In this document: positions 22,446 through 33,888 of the stretch, piece by piece
How positions within the stretch are numbered: position 1 is the stretch's first letter
Layout: each line of letters begins with the position of its first letter
Source: Phlebotomus papatasi
Lineage: Eukaryota; Arthropoda; Insecta; Diptera; Psychodidae
NCBI RefSeq assembly: GCF_024763615.1
Contig: NC_077222.1
Span: 26,660,001 to 26,724,000 of the forward strand
Direction of reading: 5' to 3'
Length of the DNA stretch: 64,000 nt
Notes under the pieces: generated by a model
The model's input: only the letters and a program-made list of their open reading frames with translations
What the model was told of the DNA's origin: nothing
Databases searched by the model: none
Made by a program: the position numbers and the translations under genes

Positions 22446-24347
22446 TACAACAAATTTGAACTTTGATATCGAAAAAATAGATTTTGTAATATCGATACCT
22501 TTTTTGGCAGAATCTGAACTTTAATCTGAATTTGAATTTTTCTTTTTGAAAAATCAAAAACATTTTTTTCTCAAAAAGCCATTTTCAAAAATTTTAATTT
22601 TTTTTTACTTTTGATCAGTTAAATTGTGTACTACGTCCCCAAAATCGAGAGTTTTCACTTTTTCGTTAAACTTTTTTCTTATATAATTAAAATTTTACAT
22701 TTTTTTTTAAATTAAATAATGCGAGTTTAACTTAAAATTGAAAGTTCAACTTTTCAGAAAATATAGTATAACATAATACTTAAAGTAAGTGTGCCAATTT
22801 TTACTAATATTTTGAGCTATAATTATGCAAAATATGAATCCGATGTCACAAATGGTTTGGAAGTTACGAGTTCTGTATCTCGTTGCATTTTTTTCAGCCG
22901 CTCTATACATTAACGATTTTCGCAACTTATTAAGAAATACATAATCTAAATGAGCTGTTGATTTTGGTGACAAATAATTTACGACAATTGCCGATCCAAG
23001 AGATGTATTTCGAAAATCATCTATGTCATAATCCGTCCCGTCCTTCTCTATATAACAATTGTTATATATAGCAATTTTGTAATAATATTAGCTCTATGTT
23101 GTCCATTTTGTTTGTTAATTTTACTTCTGTATTTTAGCTATTTCGATTGTGATAAATCAAGGATAAACATAAATTAGGAACTTAAATATCGTCAAGCACA
23201 TTTTAAATCAATTCACTATTTCATGCTAGCATGGCACTATGGCAGAAGGGAAGTTCATTCTTAACGCATTTGCCACTTCCCTTGCAAATATGCGATATAT
23301 GAACGCAATATAGTTTTAATTTTAATTATTTTTTAATGAAATGCTATATGAATGCATAATTTTTAATATCCATTTATAGCCATTTAATACAGATTTAGTA
23401 GCTCTTCATCTGTGAGTTAAAACGTTTCATGTGGGTCAATTGAAAATGATATTCTTCTTTTTTTTAATAAATAAAATTTAAATATGAGTATGTGGCAGTA
23501 ACTGGAGGGAGTGATTGCAGATGGGAGGGATTTGATATCAATGCATGAAAGTGTCATGAGCAGAATTTCTCATATGAAAGCGGAATAAAATGAATATGCT
23601 GTGGAAAATATTTTGGCACACGATGCAATTTATTTAAGCACTTTCTCGTCACACAACATATTTTTCCAATTATTATTTTCATATTACTATTTATTTGTTT
23701 ATTGCGAGCCCAACACGCGGCCGACAACTGTCCAAACGACGAAATTTGCCATCAATGAGAGATTTGACGGTGGTTAGGGGCAAATTATGATTGTGATGTT
23801 GACAGAAGAGATAAACGATTTATAATTTCACACATTAATCCATTGGATAAACTTAAATGCTTCAACAATAATTTGGGGTGCGATTTTACCCTTGAGCATC
23901 TTTTTAGTGAATCCTTTTTTTTTTGAGGATGTTTTTCTTCCCGAGGGAGCCTCATTGTACTCTTGTTAGGATGATCCTCAGAATTTCCTCGTGGTAACAT
24001 TTGGTGCGGAAGTTAGAGATTTGTCTGTCACAATTTTTTCGCGTCGATGGAAGGGTTAAGGGTTACTTGAGATGCTCTTAGCACAATGTATCAGGTAGTC
24101 ACTGCAGAAGAAAGGGACATAAACTGAGCCGGCTGACGGCAATCGATCGTTTTAGCCGTCCGTTGTTATCAAAATTACAAGAAAGAATAGATAGTATGGC
24201 GTTCATATCAACAATTTCATTTAAAATTATAAAAAAAATTTAATATTGGCTGTTATTTTTTAAGGTGTGTTTAGAAATTTAGAGAAATTTTCGTCAGAAA
24301 TTGCTTTGTTTTTAAGACAATCACTTGTACTACTTCAGGAAGAAATA
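22446..24347. other. Intronic noncoding stretch, no feature recognised
   Basis: AT-rich with many poly-T/poly-A runs; 23.2-24.1 kb looks less degenerate and repeat-free. No protein similarity seen in any frame. Confidence 0.35.
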
Positions 24348-24561
24348 CAGTACGACTCCAATAGAGTCAACACATTTGATTCCTATTTACCTGCAATATT
24401 TTAAGTTAATAATTGTTGTAGTTAGGTACTACTTCACTCGTTAAAAATTGTCTCTGATTCTTAACAAAAGTTGTTTAAAAGTTTAACATTAAACCTCTAA
24501 TTTTACATATTTTTCACGGTGTTAAACATTTTTAGGGGTTAACTCTATCGGAATCGTACTG
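24348..24561. mobile_element. TA-MITE, CAGTACGACTCC family
   Basis: A 214-bp element with ends CAGTACGACTCCAATAGAGT and ACTCTATCGGAATCGTACTG, flanked by TA. Mariner-like termini, no coding sequence. Only copy in the window. Confidence 0.8.
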
Positions 24562-25152
24562 TACTAAAATAAATTTAAAAAAAAATTTTTTGATGAAATT
24601 TCTCCCAGGGTATAGAGATCTTTAGTCAGAAAATAAATTTAAAAAATTAATAAAAATATGTATGTTATATATGTTAGTAAAAAGTTAAATTTGGCATATA
24701 AAAAACATAAAGTGATCATTAATTAGCTAATTTTGAGCAATATCAATAAAATTTTTAATTATGAGCTATGCAAAAGCGTAAAATAAATAAATAAAGATTC
24801 AAATTTGCATTAAATCATTCATTATAATTTTTTAGTGTATTAAATATCTGAACTCTATAGAAAAATGTAGTTTCTAATGCATTAAAGTGCAAAACGGACA
24901 ACGTTAATAAAACATTATATTTTTATTCAATTGGGAAAGTGAAACATTGATTTTTTCACAAGAGCTTAAATAAAAATTGCGATAACTCAGACGTTCAAAA
25001 TTAAAACATAAAAAAAACTTTGTTATAATAGAATAATTAAGAAATAAACAAATTTAATAATAACTTATGGGGTTTTAAATTTTCAGTTCAGACGAATTTT
25101 CCTTACCCATTGGTTATTCAAAATATATCATATTAATACCGATCAAAATATA

Positions 25153-25367
25153 GGGGAAAGTACTGTCCCTTCGAACGTTCATGCCTTCGAATAATGTGAA
25201 TTTCTTTTGTTTTTCGTAAGAAATTTACACTAAATTATCACAGAATTATTAACAATTGATGATAAGCCAAGTAACATTTAATATAAATGTGTAAGTCTCT
25301 CAGGAAAACTTAAAGAAAATTCACATTATTCGAAGGCATGAACGTTCGAAGGGACAGTACTTTCCCC
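25153..25367. mobile_element. TA-MITE, CCTTCGAACGTTCATGCC family, copy 2
   Basis: A 215-bp element with almost perfect terminal inverted repeats of about 50 bp beginning GGGGAAAGTACTGTCCC, flanked by TA. Little decay, so younger than the copy at 8528. Confidence 0.9.
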
Positions 25368-25608
25368 TATTAATATTGCTCGCATATTTATTTATTTCAC
25401 TCATAATTATGATCCAAATTAGTTTATAAATATTTGATATAAATAAATTAAACATTTTAATTTATTTTCCAAATTTTCTAAAGCATTGTAATTTTGATAA
25501 GTTTTTGCAAAACTTGGTTCTGAGTTATTTAATTAAATGATTTTTTGCACAGAGTTTTTTTCTTTATTACATTTTAAGGCTATGTATTTTAAAGGGATCA
25601 CGAGTGTA

Positions 25609-26705
25609 GAGGAGATTGGGGCAAAAAGTCACAAAATGGATGTTTTATTTTTTTACAAGCTACCCGAACGCCCCAGAAATTTCTAATTAGCGCAGTTTTA
25701 TAGGAAATTTACCTCTCTACAACTTTGTGAAAGTCATTTTCCTCTATTTTTTATGGAAATACATTTACCGAGCCGTTTTCTAAAAGGTAATTCCGTGACC
25801 ATTCTCAAAAATGCTGGGGCAAATAATATCAGGCATGGGGTAAAATTATCAAATTTTGATTCGCTTTATTACGGGCTTCCGTAACTTAAAAAAACCAAGA
25901 TGACATATTTTCATAGGAAATTTATCTCTATACACCTATTTAGAACAGAGTTTTCTCTATTTGAACGAGAAAAGCGCTTTACAAGTTATTTCCCGTAGGT
26001 TATTTCCGACAAAAAATTCTATTCAGCCATTCTGAAAATGCGAAAATAGCGAATTGGGCGAGATGAATTTTATTAAATCTTTCGAAGAGTTGCCTAGTAA
26101 ATGTCACTAAAGTGCTGAATAAAAACAAAATAAAAAATAATGGAAAGAAGTATTTTGTGTTCTTTTTAAACTAAATATCTCAGATTCAGTAAAGCTAGAC
26201 ATAATTTTTATGCTCCGGAGTATACATTTGGCTGTGTGTATTTTTCATTTTTTCGGATATTCATCACCATCGCTCTCTACAACATCGTCATTTATCGCCA
26301 TGTTACATCAAAAACGGCTTCAGTTTTTGTTACTTTTTGCCCCATACCTTTTATTATTTTTACCCCAAGTGGTCATTTTTAATAAAAGGATTTCTAGAGC
26401 AAAAAATCTTTATAAAATGCTAAAACGGATCCAAAGAATCCAAATAATTTAGGAAATATTCGCCAGTGCATTAATTTTGGAAAATAAATAAGTAAAAATT
26501 GATATCTGCTGTGAGGAAAATATTTCAAAAAAAATTTCACTTTTTTTATTTACTAAATTCCTTGTTCGAATTCTAAAAAACTTACGACATTGCAGAAGGT
26601 CTTTGGAGGTTATCTATGGAAAAAATTTAAGCCGCTATCTTTTTTATCTTGGAACAACATTTAATTTTGAAATTTTCGGTTTGCGACTTTTGCCCCAGTC
26701 TCCCC
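25609..26705. mobile_element. TA element, GGGGAGACTGGGGCAAAA family, copy 1 (uninterrupted)
   Basis: About 1.1 kb, ends GAGGAGATTGGGGCAAAAAG and TTTTGCCCCAGTCTCCCC, flanked by TA. Internal motifs include GGGGCAAATAATATCAGGC and TTTTTGCCCCATACC. No convincing frame. This uninterrupted copy is the reference for the nested copy at 47888-50071. Confidence 0.85.
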
Positions 26706-26924
26706 TAATATTAATAATGGATGATAATAATATGTACATTATTTTTATTGCCCTTAAACCACCGACACTCAAAGTCAAAGGTTTTTTCTTTAAATAAAGA
26801 ATGGTAATTGATAAAATAAAATATAATTTGTTAAAATTATTTAAATACATAAATTAGCCATTGCATTGTAAACTATAGAAATGTGCAAAAGACATAACTT
26901 CAAATTATAAGAGGATTTAAAGAA

Positions 26925-27172
26925 ATTAGTTGCACGTGTTTTCCCATTTTGAGTTACTTTTCCAAATGTGTCAACAAACTTTTGGTCGATGAAAAATGAT
27001 CAACTTTCGAAAAACTATTATTTTTGATACAAATTAATATTAATTGTTTTTTGAAATACATAAATAATTACAAAAGACTCGTTTTCAAAAAGAATTTTCT
27101 TAAAAAAGTTGTATCTAGTATCTCGAACACAGATTTGTCAAAATAGTTTTGGCCGACACTGTATATAAATGT
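26925..27172. repeat. Decayed fragment of the Tc1-derived palindrome's arm end
   Basis: Aligns with the outer right-arm end of the 20735-22386 element: GTTGCACGTGTTTTC, CAACAAACTTTTGG, AATTGTTTTTTGAAA, ending GCCGACACTGTATA. Much more diverged, so an old relative. Confidence 0.6.
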
Positions 27173-27197
27173 GTGCAAGTTTTCAATATGCTTAATA

Positions 27198-27400
27198 TTA
27201 GTCAGGTTTCAGACAAATGTTGGCTGCAGTTTCCAACGGTTTAGAAATTCTATATAACAAGCAATTTTAGTGAATTTTCGTAACCGAATGGATGATTTGC
27301 TCTTAATATTAAAGCCTAAAATACGATTTGCCTCTTGGTGATAATAAAATAGAGAAGTTTAGCCATATGGCTTAGGCCTGAAAACTGTATTAAATATTAA
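27198..27400. repeat. Decayed member of the CTTCAGACTAGAGGT family
   Basis: Shares AATTCTATATAACAAGCAATTTTA and TTTAGCCATATGGCTTAGGCC-like segments with the copies at 32526 and 57142. Confidence 0.45.
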
Positions 27401-28782
27401 ACAACTCTTCTTGTATTAATATTTGTTTTAATTGCACTTTGTTTATGAACATAGGAATGGCAAAAAACCATTCACGCTTATTTAGAGAGGCACTAAATAT
27501 TTTAATAAATATAAATAATATATTGCGATTTACTCTTCAGAGTATTAAAATAATCTTATTCGTAAAAAATACAATATCGTATAAAATAATTTACCGCCGG
27601 CCCCTGCTTGTGACCTTTTCAAATTCTCCAGCTCAGAGCTGCCCAAAAAAATCCTTCACAAAACTGACTCATCCTAAGTAAAAAAGAATGTATTTTAGTA
27701 CAATTTTCTTTCTCTTGGATGCAATTTTGAGGATTCTGCAAAACGTAAAAAAATAGTAAAAGAACCACAATTGAAATTCTCTCTTTACAATTTTTTTATC
27801 ATGTTCACTTGAGAGTTTATAGAGCCAAAAGAATAAGATATACAATTGAATCAAGTGGCTACATTGAAGTTTTCTGGGATCCCCGACCTTTTTTTTTATA
27901 CGAAGCATATTAAAAGGTCAAAGATTTAATCCAAGAGAAGAAAATAGCCAGAAAATCAGTGAGTGAGAAATTTGTGGTAAGTCTGAAAGTGATCTCAAAG
28001 AATGGATGGCAATCGTAGAAAAATTGAAATAGAAAGAAAATTAGAGGAATTCACTGCACCATTCTCGCAATATAGAGGTAATTTGGGATTAATCTCATTT
28101 GTCCATCGGACGGAGGATGTGCAATAAAAAATTACTCAAGTGAATTCTCAATTGAAGGGTGAGTTGTTAGAGAGTTTTTATCTGGCACCCTGGTGCGATT
28201 GAGGGGTTGCTTTTGGGTTTATTTAGTGCATGATTCGATCACCTATTGTTGTGACTGGGGCAAAAACCCAACAATAACATTCACCCTCCGGGCAATTGTC
28301 CGTTTTTGGGATTTTCACCCTCTCACCCCTCTCACCAAACGAAACTCACACAAGATTCCATGCATCATTTAATTCCCGGTAGAAGATACTCGAAATGTTT
28401 TGGGTTTTGAGAAGAACCGACGGGATTTTTACGCATCAACGAACCAACTAATTCTAATGCGAAATGCAGAAGAAATGTTGGTGAAATCTCAATACATCTT
28501 TCAATTTGAAATTAACAACGAATTTTCACCAAAGTTGAATGTAAAAACGCTAAGATGGACCAGCACGCGAGTGTAAATAGAATTTTAGGGGCAAACTGTT
28601 TAATTTGGACAAAAATTGTGTACACACCAGAGGCCTAAAGTTAGCGTATTCGGTAGCGATGACCACATTCATTCAAATATTTTTGATTGACAAACATCGT
28701 CAATCAGTGAATGCTCACTTTGCCTAAAATAGTGGGTACTTAATTGCTTTTCTTTCTCTCTCTTCCTGGTGATCTTTTGCAG

Positions 28783-28869
28783 GTGAAAATATGGTTCCAG
28801 AACCACAGGTACAAGTGCAAGAGACAGGCGAAGGAGAAAGCAATGGCCGAACAGAATCAGCACAATCAG
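28783..28869 (+). CDS. scro: scarecrow exon, homeodomain residues 45-60 and linker
   Basis: This 87-nt exon encodes 29 residues, VKIWFQNHRYKCKRQAKEK then an MAEQNQHNQ linker. It holds recognition helix 3 with invariant Trp48, Phe49, Asn51 and Arg53 and the NK2-class hallmark Tyr54, which reads the CAAG core. Acceptor TTTTGCAG|GTG and donor CAG|GTGAAT are clear and both in phase 0. A MITE begins 47 bp past the donor. Confidence 0.96.
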
Positions 28870-28916
28870 GTGAATAAAATCGATATAGCTTTTTAGGATC
28901 AAAATCAAAATAAATA

Positions 28917-29131
28917 GGGGAATGTAGGCATGGTTCGCACAGAGTCAATCTTCAAACGTTGCGAATTTTCTCTTTGTTGCAAAGAGCTGACCTACCATTT
29001 CTCATCTCGTTTCATGAGCTTAATAATGATCTATCTCATGGCTAAGAAATGACAAATTAGCTCTTTAGAAACAAAAAGAAAATTTGCGTTGTTTAAAGGT
29101 TCACTCTGTGCGAACCATGCCAACATTCCCC
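28917..29131. mobile_element. TA-MITE, GGGGAATGTAGGCATGG family
   Basis: A 215-bp element with about 29-bp inverse ends, GGGGAATGTAGGCATGGTTC and GAACCATGCCAACATTCCCC. Left flank TA; right flank TG, so one target base has changed. Sits just inside the scro donor. Confidence 0.8.
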
Positions 29132-29642
29132 TGAGGGAAGAATACAGATAGTTGACACATGAACAAATTAAGAAAGCTAATAATTTTTCGTCAATTGTGT
29201 TTTATAATTTTACATAACATTGAATGCTTTACTAAGAATATTCAAAACTAAAAGCAAAATTATGATTACAAAAACTAAGACATCTCGAGAAGAACTATAT
29301 TAGATTCCATAGGCTTAATAAATCTACGTACTGCGTATAATTTTCATAGAATATCATAGCCTGATTTAAAGTATCGTCAAAGAAATACAGTTCGTGCAAC
29401 AATTAGGGGATTACTACCCATTTGTGTAAAAATTCAAAGCAAATAGTATCTAAAAATTATTTTATAATAAATTTCAGAAAAACTTACTGGATTGTTGTGA
29501 AATTTTCTATAAATCATTTTTTTGCAATGGCTTCCCAAGAATGTTATTAAGGTCAAGATATCTACAGATTCTGCCGCCCTTAACAAATTAATTGTGCAAG
29601 CCAAAGGATTTTCAATGTTGCTCAAAATGATTGAAAAATTAA

Positions 29643-30174
29643 CCCTCTAACGGGTAAGTCCGCCTCCAGGCGGTCTTCACAAAAATCACATTTACAGCGA
29701 CAATAATGGTTTTATTTATTAAAAAGTGCTATAGTGTCCTCGGTAATAGTCTTATAAACATCTCTTGAAAGTTTGAACTCATTTTGACTCTTCGTTTTGT
29801 TGCTATTCCCAGTTTTGTGTGACAGGTCAGAGAAAATGCAACAAAAAATATTAGTGCAAAAAAACTCATTTCTAATTTCCATAAAAAATACCGATTTAAA
29901 GTTATCTTACTAAAATAAATTTACTTTTTTGCTGAAAGATATGTCATTCTACTTTGTATATTTTATTTTAAAAAAAATTGAAAATTGGAAAAACTAAAAA
30001 TGTGAATTTTAGAAGCAAAAAGATTTTCGAAAAATTTTTATATTTTCCCACCTAGCGCCTTAAGAGAGATAATGAAGATTCGATGGTTTTTTCTACTTTA
30101 TTGGATCATAATTATCCTAGAAAACATTGTTTTAGAACTTTTCTTCGCATATTAAAGAAAACACCGTTAGAGGG
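29643..30174. mobile_element. piggyBac-like MITE (TTAA target)
   Basis: A 532-bp element with ends CCCTCTAACGG and CCGTTAGAGGG, exactly flanked by TTAA on both sides. CCCT termini and the TTAA target are the signature of the piggyBac superfamily. No transposase. Confidence 0.75.
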
Positions 30175-30237
30175 TTAACTCTTTCAGGGGCAGCTTAGAA
30201 TAATCCAGAATCCCTCTTTTTTGGTAATAAAGATATA

Positions 30238-30417
30238 GGGGAAGTTTGTCAATCTTTGCACACACTCTGGCTCCAAATATTTCATATTTTTCCCATATTC
30301 CTTTAATGAAATCTATTAAAATATATTACTATAAATAGGCCAGATTCATTGAAGAACTGTGGGAAAAATATTAAAAGTTCGAAGTCATAATCTGTGCAAA
30401 ACCTGAAAGCTTTCCCC
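30238..30417. mobile_element. TA-MITE, GGGGAAGTTTGTCAATC family
   Basis: A 180-bp element with ends GGGGAAGTTTGTCAATCTTTG and AACCTGAAAGCTTTCCCC, left flank TA. It may lie inside a decayed CTCTTTC-ended element, since TTAACTCTTTCAGG precedes it (30175) and GAGTTAA follows (about 30429). Confidence 0.65.
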
Positions 30418-30663
30418 TGTGAATTAATGAGTTAAATCATTGGATCTATTTTATAAATAAAATTAAATCCATGAAAGATAATACCAAAAAAAAATGAATA
30501 AAGAATTATGTGGCTAGACGGGTAACAGTGAGTGAACGAGTTACATTTAAACGAGTCAACAAGAAGTAGTAGACTTGTTTAACACTTGGTTTTCAGAGTA
30601 AATTACTATCTCAAAATAATTTGAGTTTTAAGACGAAATAATTTAAAACGGTTTATAAATTAA

Positions 30664-31612
30664 CTCTTTCGCGTCATTAGGGTCATATATGACCCGGGGA
30701 AAAAACAATTTCTTTTGACTATTTACATTAATTGAAATCTATCAGTTTGTGCACGACATCATAATAGAAGGATGTAAGATTCTTGGCTAATTTTCTCAAG
30801 ACTCCAGATATTCAGGAAAAGAAAATATTTGAGATCAAAAATCACGAATTTCGAACTTTGTAAAATGACTTTTCTTTTTCAAAATTTTTTATATTCATTT
30901 ATTTTTTCAGCAAAAAGTTCTTTAGAAATACAAAATAGAATATCCAAAGATTGTATATTGCATATTTTGATATAATAAATTACTCTCAATTTTCCAGAAA
31001 AGCGTGTAGAATTTTCCGGGTCATATATGACCCTATAGTCCCCAAGGGTAACAGTGTTTTCGTCCCAAACCTGCAGCGAAATGTAGTTGGGACATTGTTT
31101 TTCTTTGTGAAATGCAGGTGGGACATCTTGCTCCTGGACATTTCATCTTATATCTGATGAATTATAACATATTTTGCAATATTTTAGAGTATTCTGCAAG
31201 CGTCTCATATTGTGCAATTGTATTATGTGTGAATAAATATGTGGATAAGTTTATTTTTGCCAAATACCACTCAAAATATTGTGACAGTGACTGTTCAAGG
31301 GATTACCAGGAAGATTCCTTGAACATTAGGAGTACAGTGTTCATCACAACAATCCAGTTTGCCATGGTTTTGGCCAAATTAATAACTTCAAGCAAAAAAA
31401 AACTCTTAAAAAGCCCGTGATATAGATTTTGAAAATGGTAAATACACTTCCCTTGAGGACAACAGGGTCATATATGACCCGGGGTTTTTCCGAGTTTTCA
31501 CGCAATGGAAATTTTTTTTCCTCTCTGAACTATTATATTTGATCATAAAGCATTAGGAAAAACTCAATTTTGCATGAATTCATCTGCTGAATAAAAGTGG
31601 GACGCGAAAGAG
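30664..31612. mobile_element. TTAA-flanked element, CTCTTTCGCGTC family (long member)
   Basis: A 949-bp element with ends CTCTTTCGCGTC and GACGCGAAAGAG, flanked by TTAA on both sides. It contains the perfect palindrome GGGTCATATATGACCC three times: 30680-30695, 31018-31033 and 31465-31480. Relatives are at 13234 and 63559. No recognisable coding frame; the 102-codon frame at 31112-31420 has no family signature. Confidence 0.8.
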
Positions 31613-31801
31613 TTAAATAACAAAATTTAAAAGTAACTAACGTTTCAAAAGCAAATTTATCTTTTGTCAAATAAATAACTTAGTTTCACAATAACTTCTA
31701 GTATGAAAGCGCTCAAACTCTCAAACATTTAGTTTTAAAGGTATTTATTACTTTTTTTTAAGATGTAATATTTTGCAAACAAGAGTCTTGAAAACTTTTA
31801 G

Positions 31802-31990
31802 TAGGGTGGAGTCATGGAAATCTTGCAAAAATCTTGAATTCCTACATAAACAAGCGTTTAGAAGAAAAGCAAAATTATTAATCACATCATAAACTGATAA
31901 TTTTATGATTTTTCAAATCTGTTTTAGGTTAGAACTTTAGATTTTTGTAAGCTGTCTATAAATAACGCCCATAAGTAACGACTCCACCAT
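31802..31990. mobile_element. Small inverted-repeat element, AGGGTGGAGTC ends
   Basis: TAGGGTGGAGTCATGG on the left and GACTCCACCATGC on the right are inverse over about 12 bp. No clear target duplication. Confidence 0.4.
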
Positions 31991-32218
31991 GCGTAAAGAC
32001 TATAAGAATATCTTTGAATATTTCAAAATATGAATTTTGAAATGAATGTGATAATTATGCAAGGATCACAAAATGAGATTGTTGTAAATTTTTATTAAAA
32101 AAAATCTTGACATTTAAAAATGTTTATGGCAAAATATGACTTAGTTGTTGAAGAGTTATTTAGTTTTGAAGATTAAAAATTTATTTTATATGTTTTTGAA
32201 CCAAGTTTAGCTTTTATG

Positions 32219-32300
32219 TAGGGGAAAATGCCCAGCTCATGCTTTGTACGATCTCAAGCTTCGTAATGATTAATTTTTACTGTATTTCTGAATAAATGTA
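32219..32300. repeat. Half copy of the GTACGATCCCAAGCTTC MITE family
   Basis: TAGGGGAAAATGCCCAG then TTTGTACGATCTCAAGCTTCG matches the left end of the MITE at 40904-41120. I cannot find a right end. Confidence 0.5.
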
Positions 32301-32525
32301 ATTCCGCAATATATTTTAAAAACTAGACACATTCCGATAAGTTCATGAATCTACAGAATACGAATCAACAGAATCTAATCTAATCAATGAACTATTGATT
32401 AAAATAGATTAGCCTAATTCAAAACCTGCTCCAAATTAACTTCATAATTTCATATGGAAATAAAGATTTTTCTTTCATAAACACAGTTACTAAATTTTTA
32501 TTTTTAGTGAATCTTACCTGTGTTA

Positions 32526-32922
32526 AGCGGTCTTCAGACTAGAGGTTTCGTCTCATTACAGAAGATCTCAAAATCCTATATAGCAACCAATTTTATTGCT
32601 TTTGCAGAAACTAAGAGGTCATTTGATCTTAAAAACCAATCCTACTGTGTATGAAATTCCAAATATTTTACATGATTTAGAAAATTTCGAATCATTATTT
32701 AAATTGTATGAACGTTTACTTTGGGTTTATTGAATTAGAATATTAATTGGCGAAAAATTCATTAATTCTTCGACTTTATTTGAAAGAAATAAAATCAATT
32801 TAGAAAATCTTTATTGATAAGGAATTAGAGCAATTAAGCCATATGATTGAGCCTTATACGAACTTCAGACCTAAGATGATACTTTTAAGAACTGGGCTAT
32901 ACCTCTAGTCTGAAGACCACTT
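32526..32922. mobile_element. TA-MITE, CTTCAGACTAGAGGT family, copy 1
   Basis: A 397-bp element with ends AGCGGTCTTCAGACTAGAGG and CCTCTAGTCTGAAGACCACTT, flanked by TA. Copies: 57142-57382 (decayed), 27198 and a fragment near 58849. Confidence 0.8.
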
Positions 32923-33516
32923 TAGGTCAGGAGGCCATATTACGATCTTAATACTTGTTTCTTTGCGTTCCAGATGAATCGAAAATCCATTCATATCGAT
33001 AAGTTTCAATCGAAAATTCCATTTTAAGCAGGTTCTGAAATAGGCTATTCTACCAATACCAGTAACCAGACAATACCAATGAAATGAATAATATTTTTCG
33101 CATTAATGTATTACGTATGAGTATTGTAGTTTTCATTGCCAAAAGGGTTTTGCTTAAAAAAATTGCAAGTATAAAAAATAAATAAAATCAATTATGAATT
33201 TGAGAATTTAAAAATTCGCCATTTTTTGCATAAATATTTACTACATAGCAAATAGCTAGAGACTTGCAAAAAATATTCTAGATTCCTTCAACCTTCTACT
33301 TTACAATTATGTACAGACATAAGAAATAAATAACTTTGGGTAGTCAGGAAAAATTATTTTTTTATGGGACACCGGTGTTCCAATCGTCCTTAAAGGGTAA
33401 CAGTTTTCATATCATTCTGTAGATACCGAAATGAAAATAAATTATAGGAAAACCAGCAAAACACTTGATCGATATAATGAAGCTTTTAACTTATGAGACA
33501 TTATTTTGAATTCCAG

Positions 33517-33888
33517 TCCGCAAGTTCGCCAAGACGCGTTGCTGTACCAGTTCTGGTGAAAGATGGTAAACCGTGTTCAGGAAACTCCAATAGCAGCCAG
33601 CAACAGCAGCAGCAACAACAGCAGGTGTCGGGTGGGAATACGACGGTATCAAGTGGAAGTAACCTGGTTACAGGTGAGACAGCAAACGCCCACTCGCCAG
33701 ACACCTCTGCAGCCCTGCTGAGCACCTACAATGGCGCCCAGCATGCCCAGATGCTTCAGCAGCCATGCAACAATGCCCTGATGTCCAACAGCCTCGCGAT
33801 GGCTTACCGCAATCAGAACAATTTTATGAGCAACAGTCACCAGCAGCAGTGCAGTAGCTATCTGCCGCTCCAGGGACGAGCCTGGTAA
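33517..33888 (+). CDS. scro: scarecrow last coding exon: NK2-specific domain and C-terminus
   Basis: Encodes 123 residues and ends in three adjacent stops, TAA TAG TGA. It opens in phase with SASS followed by SPRRVAVPVLVKDGKP, the NK2-specific domain that marks NKX2-1-type proteins and separates them from tinman. A run of nine Gln follows (33598-33624, mixed CAG/CAA), then LSTYNGAQ, LQQPCNNALMSNSLAMAYR and a C-terminus LPLQGRAW that I recall in Drosophila scro. The domain modulates activation or repression by NK2 factors. The reverse-strand frames here are shadows. Confidence 0.96.
   Translation, partial: SASSPRRVAVPVLVKDGKPCSGNSNSSQQQQQQQQQVSGGNTTVSSGSNLVTGETANAHSPDTSAALLSTYNGAQHAQMLQQPCNNALMSNSLAMAYRNQNNFMSNSHQQQCSSYLPLQGRAW

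Larger units (their letters stand above)
15285..28782 (+). other. scro: scro intron, 13.5 kb, within the homeobox (codon 44/45)
   Basis: Starts GTAATG and ends in a pyrimidine-rich tract plus GCAG. It splits the homeobox between Gln44 and Val45, a position where many homeobox genes carry introns. It holds at least ten transposon copies, listed separately. Between them (15.3-15.95, 18.8-19.9, 22.5-24.3 and 27.4-28.7 kb) I see AT-rich noncoding DNA without genes; regulatory elements are likely but not identifiable by eye. A short TA repeat sits at about 15351-15363. Confidence 0.9.
28870..33516 (+). other. scro: scro last intron, 4.6 kb
   Basis: GTGAAT donor, acceptor GAATTCCAG|TCC. At least five MITEs fill about half of it. 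I see no exon or RNA gene between them. Confidence 0.9.

Noticed and set aside
33501..33725. Minus-strand frame with a Cys run
   Set aside because: It is the reverse of the CAG/CAA glutamine run in the scro exon.
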